This document shows, one piece after another, positions 1 through 6,103 of a stretch of DNA of 14,284 nt. Made by a program: the position numbers and the translations under genes. The notes under the pieces are model-generated. The model ran no database searches. It worked only from the letters and a program-made list of their open reading frames with translations, and was not told the origin of the DNA. This DNA comes from CAYZIC01 sp964478335. Its GTDB lineage: Bacteria > Verrucomicrobiota > Kiritimatiellia > RFP12 > DVOR01. The stretch's first letter is position 1, and each line of letters starts with the position of its first letter. The stretch covers positions 1 through 14,284 of the forward strand of contig CAYZIC010000064.1 of assembly GCA_964478335.1 (NCBI GenBank), read 5' to 3'.

Positions 1-7
1 TACACAC

Positions 8-634
8 ATGAAAAAACTACTCGCGTTCATCGCAATCACTGCCATGACCCTCACCACCCAAGCCGTCACGGTCAACCTTGACACAACCAATAGCGTCTGG
101 AACCTCGGTTACACCACCAATGCTGTAACCCATGGATCCACCCTTGATATCGCCAGCCTCATAGATCACGGCGGCACGCTGTCGATGATGATCAAGGTCA
201 ACGAGTTGCCAAATAACGGATTTATGTTTCTTAAGGGTAACTATGTGGATTACTGTGGCTTTAAGGTGGATAGCTTTGGAGATCTGAACAATAGTGGTGG
301 TGGCGGTTGGCTGCTAAGTTCCGGTGAGTATCTCAAAAAGGGTGACACCTTCGCACTTTCCCTCGTATTCCATGATAACGGTACGTATGATATCTACTTC
401 AATGGGGAACTCAAGAGAAGTGGCCTAGAAACTCGAAACATAGCCGGTTCCGAAAGCACAGAGCAAGTATTTTATACATCAGGTGATGGCGCTAACCTCG
501 AATACGAATTTGTTGGGATGTCCTCAAATCCACAAGGGTCGACAGTGGGCGTACCCGAACCGACCGCGATGGCGTTGCTCTTGATGGGCGTGGCCGCAGT
601 TGGCCTGCGCCGCAAGGCCAAGCAAGTCGCCTAA
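8..634 (+). CDS. PEP-CTERM sorting domain protein, LamG-like
   Basis: A secreted 208-residue protein. Residues 1-19 form a Sec signal peptide: Lys-Lys, a hydrophobic core, then a small-residue cleavage region ending Thr-Gln-Ala. The body is Gly-, Asn- and Ser-rich and beta-strand-like, and one stretch (DNGTYDIYFNGELKRSG, about 123-139) resembles the strand pattern of concanavalin/LamG jelly rolls. Residues 182-208 are a PEP-CTERM tail: V-P-E-P, a hydrophobic helix (ALLLMGVAAVGL), then an Arg-Arg-Lys cluster. By family knowledge such tails are cleaved and anchored by an exosortase, and these proteins go to the cell surface or the exopolysaccharide matrix; no exosortase gene is in this window. 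Only seven bases precede the ATG, so the ribosome binding site is cut off, but the signal peptide fixes the start. Ligand and role are unknown. A strong terminator follows, so it is probably the last or only gene of its transcript. Confidence 0.9.
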   Translation: MKKLLAFIAITAMTLTTQAVTVNLDTTNSVWNLGYTTNAVTHGSTLDIASLIDHGGTLSMMIKVNELPNNGFMFLKGNYVDYCGFKVDSFGDLNNSGGGGWLLSSGEYLKKGDTFALSLVFHDNGTYDIYFNGELKRSGLETRNIAGSESTEQVFYTSGDGANLEYEFVGMSSNPQGSTVGVPEPTAMALLLMGVAAVGLRRKAKQVA

Positions 635-657
635 ATAGCGCACCTCGCACGACTCAT

Positions 658-690
658 AAAAGGCTCAGTGGTAACCACTGAGCCTTTTTT
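658..690 (+). terminator. Intrinsic terminator of the PEP-CTERM gene
   Basis: A perfect 14-bp stem (AAAAGGCTCAGTGG, 658-671, pairing with 675-688), a three-base loop (TAA), and a run of six T at 685-690. It begins 24 bases after the stop codon. The A-tract on the 5' side mirrors the T-tract, so it could work in both directions; no gene on the other strand is aimed at it closely enough to need it. Confidence 0.95.
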
Positions 691-700
691 AGTACACAGT

Positions 701-747
701 GCACAGGGCGCCTGCGGCGCAGTCAGCGTGAGTCAGCGTGAGGATTG
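701..747 (+). repeat. 47-bp direct repeat, left copy
   Basis: Identical base for base, and in the same orientation, to 13938-13984. The unit contains a small hairpin (GCGCC-TGC-GGCGC at 708-720) and two tandem AGTCAGCGTG decamers (721-740), then AGGATTG. Identity stops sharply after 747. More diverged decamers continue at 790-799 and about 824-833, next to another GCGCCTGCGGC core near 808. Confidence 0.9.
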
Positions 748-846
748 TATCACAGAGGCACGGAGCGCACAGAGGCGGTCTGCGCTCGCAGTCAGCGTGA
801 GAGAGGAGCGCCTGCGGCGGGCAGGTCAGCGTGGGGTGGATTGGGT

Positions 847-867
847 AGATTGAGTCAGGGGATGGGC
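847..867 (+). repeat. GAGTCAGGGGATGGG dispersed module, copy 1
   Basis: This 21-base stretch recurs at 7988-8008 with one mismatch, and its first 14 bases recur at 13988-14001 (again with the T/C difference). In all three places it lies downstream of a GCCTGCGGC core and a CAGCGTG motif, so it is the right-hand part of a larger composite repeat. Confidence 0.75.
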
Positions 868-1023
868 TGGCGCGACGGATGGGCGAGCTGGTGTGGATGG
901 CGGAGCGCGTGGGGTGGCAAGCTCAGGGGCTCGCGTTTAAGAATAAACGCATCAATATACAAAAAACGCAACCAGCGCGCCGCAGGAAGCGGCGTCGGCT
1001 GATCACTGCCACACGACTACGCT

Positions 1024-1048
1024 GACTGGCGAGCAGTGCTCGCCAGTC
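1024..1048. repeat. Perfect 11-bp-stem hairpin
   Basis: GACTGGCGAGC (1024-1034), loop AGT, GCTCGCCAGTC (1038-1048). Its inner stem GGCGAGC is the same as the hairpin stem at 8073-8088, which has a different loop (AA). There is no T-tract on either side, so it is not a classical intrinsic terminator, though it may end or protect the leftward TolC-operon transcript, whose stop codon is about 160 bases away. Confidence 0.9.
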
Positions 1049-1060
1049 TACGAAGCGTGA

Positions 1061-1090
1061 GCGTAGCGAACTGCGGGCGAGCGTAGCGAG
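1061..1090. repeat. GCGTAGCGA(A/G) REP-like repeats
   Basis: GCGTAGCGAA at 1061-1070 and GCGTAGCGAG at 1081-1090, with CTGCGGGCGA between them and CGAAGCGTGA just before. A related AGCGAGCATAGCGAG lies on the minus strand near 14172-14186. The spacing and GC-rich symmetry resemble REP elements, but no RAYT transposase is present in the window. Confidence 0.55.
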
Positions 1091-1205
1091 CCCCGAGGCG
1101 ATGAGAAAAGGATGAACAGCAAGGCACGATCGAGGAGACCGACGCAGGTCAGTGCTATCGCACGGACAAGTCGGTCCCCGCAGATCTAACGCCGCTGCTC
1201 GCCTT

Positions 1206-2558
1206 TTATCGAGCCGCACGGGTGAGGAGGGGGGCAGCCGCCACGCGGAGTTGATGCGCGAGGTCGCTGAGTCTGAGGCGCGCTTCTTGTTGGCGCAGGG
1301 CGGTTTTGATGAGCTCTGCGGGAGGGGCGGCGTCGGGTGGATTGTCGAGGGCCTCTTGATAGGCCGCGAGCAGGGGAAGGGCTTCTTGTTGGTAGTCCTT
1401 GACAAATTGATAGGTGCTCTGATAGGCCTGGGTGGCGGCAGCAATGTCTGCGCGCAGGGTGCGTTGGAGCACGGCGAGGTCGTTTTGGGCGGCCTCTTTG
1501 AGGCGGGTGGCCTCTGCTACCTCGGAGGAGAACCAAGAGAAGACGGGGATGGTGATGGCGGTTTTGACGGACCACTCGCGATCTTTGGTGCGGGAGTATT
1601 CGTCGGCATCCCAGGCATTGGCAGCTGGGGTGTGGTCTTTATCTTTGCCCGAACCGCTGGAGAAGTCGACATATTCGAACCACGGTATCCGTCTGGCCTG
1701 TGCGGCATCGATGAGGGCTTGTGCTTCGCGAATGCGAGCTTGGGCCAGGGTGATGGCGGGGGTTTCGATTTGAGCTTGGATCTCTTTGGGGGATTGGGTG
1801 GCGAGGCGGGCGAGGTCGGCTTCAGCAAGCACGGGGGCGATCTTGTCTTGGGGGATGGCGGTCAAGGTGGCGAGGTCGCGGTGGGTGGCGGTGATGACGG
1901 CTTTGAGCTCATTGACCTTGGCGCGGTCTTCGAGGAGCTGCATCTTGGCTTGCAAGAGGGGATAGGGCTGGATCATGCCAGCATCGAGCTGCTTTTGCAA
2001 ATGGGCGACGAGGGTGGTGCGGTGGGTGATGATCTCGTGGTAGATGGCGATCTGGTCGGTGGCCGTGAGCTGCTCGATGCAGAGCTCGTAGACGGCGAGG
2101 GTGACGATTTGCTGCTCGAGGGCGGCTTCGGCGTAGGTGGCTTGGGCGCGGCTTTCGCCTTGCTGGCGGATGTGGCGATTCTCAAAGGGGTTGGAGGTGT
2201 AGAGGCGCACGCCAAAACGCATGGTGCTGCCGTTGGTCTTGCGGTTGTCAGAATCGCGCGTGGCGCGGCTTTTGCCGTAGTCGATGTAGAAATAGGGGTC
2301 GCGGGTGACGGCGCGAGAGAGGCCGTAGAGTTCGTCGGCGCGTGCTTGGCCTAGGAACGCTTGAACGGTGGAGGCGTACTGCACGGCTCGTTTGGCGAGG
2401 TATTGCCAGGACTGCTGCGCAGGGATGGGCTCGGCATGGTGGTCTTTGGCCACGCGTGTGGGTGGCGTCGCAGCGGGCGGTGTCGCTGCGGGGGGCGTGG
2501 AGCTTGCGCAGCCCACGCAAAGTGCGAGTAGGAGGAGTGAGTGGGGGTGAAAGCGCAT
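1206..2558 (-). CDS. TolC-like outer-membrane efflux (lipo)protein
   Basis: A 450-residue protein of the outer-membrane efflux (TolC/OprM) type and the last gene of a four-gene leftward operon. It starts with a hydrophobic signal (SLLLLALCVGC). The Cys at 17 could be lipidated, although the lipobox is imperfect (Cys rather than Leu at -3). A proline-rich linker follows, with a duplicated TPPAA unit (21-33). The rest is almost all long amphipathic alpha helix rich in Ala, Gln, Glu and Leu, in two halves, with short beta-prone stretches such as GSTMRFGVRLYTS and VKTAITIPVFSWFSS that fit the membrane strands of the trimeric beta-barrel. Length agrees with the family. The ATG is preceded by AAGGTAG about 9 bases upstream. 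It lies 35 bases after the HlyD-like gene, which points to a tripartite export route. The exact substrate cannot be read from this protein. Confidence 0.85.
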   Translation of the reverse strand: MRFHPHSLLLLALCVGCASSTPPAATPPAATPPTRVAKDHHAEPIPAQQSWQYLAKRAVQYASTVQAFLGQARADELYGLSRAVTRDPYFYIDYGKSRATRDSDNRKTNGSTMRFGVRLYTSNPFENRHIRQQGESRAQATYAEAALEQQIVTLAVYELCIEQLTATDQIAIYHEIITHRTTLVAHLQKQLDAGMIQPYPLLQAKMQLLEDRAKVNELKAVITATHRDLATLTAIPQDKIAPVLAEADLARLATQSPKEIQAQIETPAITLAQARIREAQALIDAAQARRIPWFEYVDFSSGSGKDKDHTPAANAWDADEYSRTKDREWSVKTAITIPVFSWFSSEVAEATRLKEAAQNDLAVLQRTLRADIAAATQAYQSTYQFVKDYQQEALPLLAAYQEALDNPPDAAPPAELIKTALRQQEARLRLSDLAHQLRVAAAPLLTRAAR

Positions 2559-2593
2559 AGTCGTCTACCTTAATTAATCAGAACCGCAACGGC

Positions 2594-3748
2594 TTAATGG
2601 CCCGCCTGCATTTGAATTTTGCCCCACCACTGTTTGATCTGTTTGGAGAGGGACTGCTTGGGCAGCTCAATGGAGATCGCCTCGCCGGGGATGAGGTCAT
2701 TGTCGACGGAGACGGAGATGTAGGCTTTGAGGCCGCGGGTGGGGTAAGAGGGCACGGGGTTAAAGGGGTCGGCCAAGTCGAGCATTTCGGGCTCGATGCG
2801 GGCAATGGTTGCGGGATAGGCGACCGCCGAGAGGCGGTGACGAGGCAAGAGGGTGACCGCAGTATTGGCTTGCACGTCGGCAATCTGATAGGGCAAGAGA
2901 TAGACGGTGACCGAGGAAACCTTGGGTGCGGTGATACGAATCAGCGGTGCGCCGCCCTCGACAGTATCGCCGGCAGCCACTTGCACGTGCGAGATGACAC
3001 CATCAAAGGAAGCTCGCAGCGACTTGATGCCGTCGTTTTGTTGGAGCGATTCGCTGGCGAGGAGGGCCGATTCGTGTGGAGCGAGCACGGTCTTGGCGTG
3101 GGTCTTTTCGGTGGTGAGCTTGGCATCGAGGGTTGCAATGAGTGCCACGGTCTGGGCGCGCTGTTGGGTCAGCTTATCGAGGAGAGCTGGATAGTGCGCG
3201 AGGGTGATCTCGACTTCCTTTTTGAGCGGACGCAAGCGAGAGAGCTCCGTTTCGGGGATGAGCTTGTTGTTGACCAGCGGTTGGAGTTTGCTCAATTCTT
3301 CCTCGTAGGCTTGGTAGGTCGCCTGGTCGCGCTGTTGATCCAATTGGACTTCGGCGAGCTTGACGTCGATGTCCTTGAGGCGTTCGCGGGCGTCGTCGCG
3401 CTTGGTCTCGAGGTCAAGGACCGTTTTGCGAGAAGATTCCATGAGCGCCTGAAAGCGCAGCTTGAGGTTGGCGAGGTCAGATTCTGCGCCCGAGCCCTGC
3501 ATCGTCATGAGCAGTTGGCCCTTTTTGACGGCGTCGCCCGGTTGCACGAGGCAGCTGGTGATGCGGACATTTTCGAGGGCGACGAGGGTTTCGGTCTGGG
3601 CCTTGGCCACGCCGTAAGCGCAATTGCGCACCCGATCATCGGGCAAGAGCGAGACCATCAGCGGGATCAATGCCAACCAAAAGAGATAGACCCAGTTGCG
3701 CGCAAAGAGGCGCACTCGAGTACGTAAGGGTATTTGACGATTCATCAT
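2594..3748 (-). CDS. HlyD-family periplasmic adaptor (membrane fusion protein)
   Basis: A 384-residue membrane-fusion protein bridging an inner-membrane exporter and a TolC-type channel. An Arg-rich cytosolic start leads into one transmembrane helix (about 18-36). A first biotinyl-lipoyl-like half follows (about 53-85, with PGDAVKKGQLL). Then comes a long charged helical hairpin with heptads (about 88-225), a second lipoyl half (about 243-272, with DGVISHVQVAAGDTVEGGAPL), and a beta-barrel-like C-terminal region ending in a basic tail. The second half-motif after the hairpin is diagnostic of the family. Two ATG codons lie side by side (3748 and 3745); TAGGTAG upstream serves either. It follows the DUF4956 gene by 34 bases and precedes the TolC-type gene by 35. 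No ABC, RND or MFS pump partner is encoded in the operon, so the inner-membrane partner may be the DUF4956 protein. Confidence 0.88.
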   Translation of the reverse strand: MMNRQIPLRTRVRLFARNWVYLFWLALIPLMVSLLPDDRVRNCAYGVAKAQTETLVALENVRITSCLVQPGDAVKKGQLLMTMQGSGAESDLANLKLRFQALMESSRKTVLDLETKRDDARERLKDIDVKLAEVQLDQQRDQATYQAYEEELSKLQPLVNNKLIPETELSRLRPLKKEVEITLAHYPALLDKLTQQRAQTVALIATLDAKLTTEKTHAKTVLAPHESALLASESLQQNDGIKSLRASFDGVISHVQVAAGDTVEGGAPLIRITAPKVSSVTVYLLPYQIADVQANTAVTLLPRHRLSAVAYPATIARIEPEMLDLADPFNPVPSYPTRGLKAYISVSVDNDLIPGEAISIELPKQSLSKQIKQWWGKIQMQAGH

Positions 3749-3782
3749 AAAGCAACTACCTAATTCAATGAGGATAAAGGGA

Positions 3783-4472
3783 TTAGAGTTCGACCGTGGC
3801 GCGTTGCATCAGGACCACGGGGTCGCGCAATTCGGGGAGCTTCTTGAGCCCTGTGATGAGGTCCTTTTGATAAGATGGGTCGATCAAACGCACGTGGTAG
3901 GAATATTCCACCGCGTCGCCCTGCACCGCATCACGCACCGCAATCACCTTACATTGTGCGCAGCACTGCTGCAAGACCCGTTGCAATTCCACCTCGCGAT
4001 TAAAGTCATTGGGCTTGACAAATCGCAAAATCGCCTCGTAGTTACGACGCGACGCAAAGGGTGCGTAGTTCAAAAAGAGCGCAGCGCTGTTGATCATGAT
4101 CGCCCCCATCACCGCAATCGCCGGATAACCCGCACCGCAAGCAATGCCCGTACCCAAACACGCAAAGAGAAACATCGCATCACGCGGATCGCGTACCGGC
4201 GTCCTAAAGCGGATGATCGCCAGCGTGCCCAAGAGGCCAATGCCACGCGCCACACTCGTGCCTACCGCCATGATCAAAAAGCAGGTAATCATCCCTCCCA
4301 AGACCAATGCATGGATATACGAGCGCGAATAGGAGAAGCCGTTAAAGGTCTTTTGGTAGACCACCGCATAGACAAATGTCAAGATAAAGCTCAGCAGCAT
4401 CGCTGCCGCCGCATAGGCCAACGTAATCGGCTGGCTATCACCCAAAAGCATATTAAAGTAATCTGTATTCAC
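3783..4472 (-). CDS. DUF4956 multi-pass membrane protein
   Basis: A 229-residue inner-membrane protein recognised by the hallmark segment of the DUF4956 family (AIIRFRTPVRDPRDAMFLF, residues 85-103). Hydrophobic segments lie near 16-38, 53-71 and 100-136 (probably two helices), giving about four membrane passes. A soluble alpha/beta C-terminal domain follows (about 140-229). DUF4956 proteins are commonly encoded beside VTC-domain polyphosphate polymerases, as here, 18 bases downstream of one. Their biochemical role is not established; a part in membrane attachment or translocation of the polymer is inferred. The start is GTG: AGGA sits about 9 bases upstream, no in-frame ATG lies further up, and the first internal ATG (codon 8) would cost the N-terminal segment. 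The many Cys residues at 160-164 (CCAQC) are notable. Confidence 0.87.
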   Translation of the reverse strand: MNTDYFNMLLGDSQPITLAYAAAAMLLSFILTFVYAVVYQKTFNGFSYSRSYIHALVLGGMITCFLIMAVGTSVARGIGLLGTLAIIRFRTPVRDPRDAMFLFACLGTGIACGAGYPAIAVMGAIMINSAALFLNYAPFASRRNYEAILRFVKPNDFNREVELQRVLQQCCAQCKVIAVRDAVQGDAVEYSYHVRLIDPSYQKDLITGLKKLPELRDPVVLMQRATVEL

Positions 4473-4490
4473 AATCTCATTCCTATTCTG

Positions 4491-5303
4491 TTATAAATTA
4501 GCCAAAGCCTCGAGGACATTCTCACGCGGCGACGCGATCCCTCTAAAGATCGCCTCCTGCCAAATCCCGGTAGAGTACTTGCAGTTGCCGCCCTTGTCGA
4601 GCTGGAAACGTTCAACCAAATCCATGACCCACATGGGGGTTTCCTCGAGGGTCTTGACCTCCATGACCACGCACGACTGCTGGCGATTTTGCGCCTGCGC
4701 GCCATCCATTGCCCGCCAAATCCCCGACCGACCAAAGTCCGTCCAAGACCGCGTCATCTGGTATTCCAGCTCAGTATCAAAGGTCAAGCGCATGTAGTGG
4801 TCAAGCGTGCCCACATACGACTCTCGCAAATACCTCACCAGCATCGCCGGCTCAGCACCCACCTCCTGCGCAATCATCTTAAACCGCAAAAAGTCAATCT
4901 CCTGCGCCTCATTCACAAAGACATTCGGCAAATAGGGCTCAAAGACCAGCTCCCGACTCCATTGATCAAAGGGAATCATCGACCGATGCTTCACGATATT
5001 ATCTCGATACTTCGCCTTAATCTCCGCAAAGACCGGCGCCTGACCAATCTCATCAAGCTCACCATAAGTCCGCACACGCAGCTTAAAGCGGTCCAACGCT
5101 TCCCATTCCTTAGCATGGTGCAGCGCCAAAGACGGCGTATCGAGCTGCAGCGTCGTAATCCGATACCGCGGCAGCTCCCCTCGCCCATGCTTGTCACCCG
5201 TCGTAAAAGGCGCAATAAACCGCCGCACCTCCGGGAGCAACGCTACCGGCACCAGGTACTTACTTTCAAAACGTTTAACGATATCCGACTGAGCACGAGC
5301 CAT
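4491..5303 (-). CDS. VTC-domain polyphosphate polymerase-like protein
   Basis: A 270-residue protein that is essentially one VTC domain, the tunnel-fold catalytic domain which in yeast Vtc4 makes polyphosphate from ATP. The signature basic and acidic tunnel residues are in order: RFESKY (11-16), a YFDT-like strand (TLQLDT, 51-56), RFKLRVRTY (72-80), FAEIKAKYRD (92-101), KHR (105-107), MRLTFD (171-176), VMEVKT (213-218) and CKYSTG (241-246). There is no transmembrane helix, so it is presumably cytosolic and membrane-tethered through its DUF4956 neighbour. I chose ATG at 5303 because family members reach the RFESKY motif within about 15 residues. A TTG at 5318 would add five residues, and neither start has a strong ribosome binding site. 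A 21-codon frame from an ATG at 5340 overlaps this start and could affect translation. First gene of the operon. Confidence 0.88.
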   Translation of the reverse strand: MARAQSDIVKRFESKYLVPVALLPEVRRFIAPFTTGDKHGRGELPRYRITTLQLDTPSLALHHAKEWEALDRFKLRVRTYGELDEIGQAPVFAEIKAKYRDNIVKHRSMIPFDQWSRELVFEPYLPNVFVNEAQEIDFLRFKMIAQEVGAEPAMLVRYLRESYVGTLDHYMRLTFDTELEYQMTRSWTDFGRSGIWRAMDGAQAQNRQQSCVVMEVKTLEETPMWVMDLVERFQLDKGGNCKYSTGIWQEAIFRGIASPRENVLEALANL

Positions 5304-5352
5304 CGACCACTGATCCAATCACGAATCCCATCCGCCCCATAAACCACTAAGC

Positions 5353-5946
5353 TTATTGACTGAGCGAGATGTTGTTCGCTACAATACTACAAATCCCCGC
5401 TCCCGTCAAGCCCAAAAGAGCGCTCGGGCACGATTTCCGTGCCCGAGCACGTCGGCTATGCCGCCGTGCGGGAACGAGCGGAGCTCGTGCGGGAACGGCC
5501 TGCGGCCGTGGGTGAACCGCCTGCGGCGGTGGAGAAGCAGATTGAGACCGCTCACAATGCCAGTCTCTAGGAGTCGCTAGATTCTCTCGAAATGCTTTAA
5601 TCATCTTAAGCAACGAAACAATTTGACGGGCCAATTGTGGAGGATACTCGCAATAGCCAATTGAAGATGCAGCCACTAAATGGGAATCAACTTCAACCAA
5701 TGAGCCTTGGGCAATCGTGAGAAAATGAGCAAAGTCTTTAGTTGTAGCACGCCCTGATCCCTCTGCAATGTTTGCGGGGACAGATAAAGCAGCACGAATC
5801 AATTGATCCCGAATACTAGCTCCCTCAAAGCGAGGGAATTGCTTTGCCAGCGCATGGACTTTTTGAAACAGAGATACTCCCTGCTTCCAAATCTCGAGAT
5901 TACGATGACGTAAGGGACTCGATGCCACAATGTTTGATTCACTCAT
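5353..5946 (-). CDS. Four-helix bundle protein (S23/bAvd-like) with repeat-encoded tail
   Basis: Residues 1-124 match the four-helix bundle family first found in intervening sequences of 23S rRNA genes and related to bAvd of diversity-generating retroelements. Visible hallmarks are NLEIWKQGVSLFQKV, FPRFE, DQLIRAALSVPANIAEGSGR and DFAHFLTIAQGSLVEVDSHL. The fold makes a pentameric basic barrel; standalone members have no settled function. The start is the ATG at 5946 because AAAGGAGTG lies 6 bases upstream; an in-frame extension to 6090 would run back into the hairpin array and lacks such a site. Family members usually run about 115-130 residues. Here about 70 extra residues (Arg-, Ala- and Pro-rich) come from reading through a hairpin array, the gene's apparent terminator and the promoter of the next operon. 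No reverse transcriptase is nearby, so a retroelement role is unlikely. Confidence 0.85.
   Translation of the reverse strand: MSESNIVASSPLRHRNLEIWKQGVSLFQKVHALAKQFPRFEGASIRDQLIRAALSVPANIAEGSGRATTKDFAHFLTIAQGSLVEVDSHLVAASSIGYCEYPPQLARQIVSLLKMIKAFRENLATPRDWHCERSQSASPPPQAVHPRPQAVPARAPLVPARRHSRRARARKSCPSALLGLTGAGICSIVANNISLSQ
5381..5409 (-). promoter_or_regulatory. Sigma70-like promoter of the VTC operon
   Basis: On the minus strand TTGACG (5409-5404) and TATTGT (5386-5381) are separated by exactly 17 bases. Transcription would start near 5374, leaving a leader of about 70 bases before the VTC ATG. It sits inside the extended tail of the four-helix gene and just beyond that gene's terminator-like hairpin, the expected order for two adjacent units. 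Confidence 0.65.
5414..5448 (-). terminator. Terminator-like hairpin after four-helix gene
   Basis: A perfect 11-bp stem (GCTCGGGCACG 5422-5432 with 5438-5448) and a five-base loop. On the minus strand it is followed by GCTCTTTTGGG, a short T-tract interrupted by G/C. Read leftward it probably ends the four-helix transcript before the VTC promoter begins. The annotated reading frame passes through it, so the true functional end of that protein may be earlier. Confidence 0.6.
5448..5530. repeat. Hairpin array A with TGCGGGAA linkers
   Basis: Successive hairpins: CACG-T-CGGC / GCCG-C-CGTG around TAT (5448-5468, one mismatch); CGAGC-GGA-GCTCG (5475-5487); CGGCC-TGC-GGCCG (5496-5508); CCGCC-TGC-GGCGG (5517-5529). 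The linkers are GCGGGAA (5468-5474), TGCGGGAA (5488-5495) and TGGGTGAA (5509-5516). Bases 5453-5496 are identical to 7835-7878. The array encodes most of the odd C-terminal tail of the four-helix protein. Confidence 0.9.
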
Positions 5947-6020
5947 AACCACACTCCTTTTAGCTTGGCACATACGACGAGCAGCACTCATTTGGGTGGC
6001 CGTCAAAGATTGTCCTATAC

Positions 6021-6103
6021 ACGTCGGCTTGCCGACGTCCCCGCACAGGCGCAGCCTGTGCCCGCACCGCCGCAGGCGGTTCCCGCACACGGCGCAGCCG
6101 TGT
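6021..6103 (-). repeat. Hairpin array B, opposite orientation
   Basis: Four hairpins in 83 bases: ACGTCGGC-TT-GCCGACGT (6021-6038), CACAGGC-GCA-GCCTGTG (6044-6060), ACCGCC-GCA-GGCGGT (6066-6080) and ACACGGC-GCA-GCCGTGT (6087-6103). Read on the minus strand the linkers become TGCGGGAA, TGCGGG and CGGGGA, the same as arrays A and C but inverted. The last hairpin abuts the TAG stop codon of the flavoprotein gene (6104-6106). No T-tract follows, so any role in ending the transcript would be structural (mRNA 3' end protection or Rho-related). Confidence 0.9.

Larger units (their letters stand above)
691..1205. other. Gene-free repeat-rich spacer between convergent units
   Basis: I see no credible gene in these 515 bases between the PEP-CTERM terminator and the stop codon of the leftward TolC-type gene. 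Short open frames here are compositionally biased and translate repeats. It holds a 47-base direct repeat, several copies of AGTCAGCGTG, a CACAGAGGCACGGAGCGCACAGAGGC-like stretch near 751-777, a GAGTCAGGGGATGGG module (852-866), a perfect 25-base hairpin, and GCGTAGCGA repeats. A degraded hairpin (ACGGAC-AA-GTCGGT, one mismatch, about 1161-1174) followed by CCCCGCA resembles the end of the arrays seen further right. No clear T-tract terminator for the TolC operon was found. Confidence 0.7.

Noticed and set aside
745..1002. Small open frame with a GTERTE-like peptide
   Set aside because: It translates the CACAGAGGCACGGAG-type repeats; such peptides are a common artefact of these repeats.
1152..2354. 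Long plus-strand open frame (400 codons)
   Set aside because: It is antisense to the TolC-type gene, Gly-rich with no recognisable domain, and explained by codon bias of the minus-strand gene.
2597..3727. Plus-strand open frame of 376 codons
   Set aside because: Exact antisense shadow of the HlyD-like gene. The minus-strand protein has the full family architecture.
5353..5946. Diversity-generating retroelement accessory gene (bAvd)
   Set aside because: The fold matches, but no reverse transcriptase, template/variable repeat pair or target gene was found nearby. The FGE-like domain of the giant protein is tempting as a target, yet no matching template repeat was seen.
5353..6090. Longer four-helix protein starting at 6090
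   Set aside because: The first 48 codons are repeat-derived and Arg/Cys-rich, while the ATG at 5946 has a near-perfect ribosome binding site at ideal distance.
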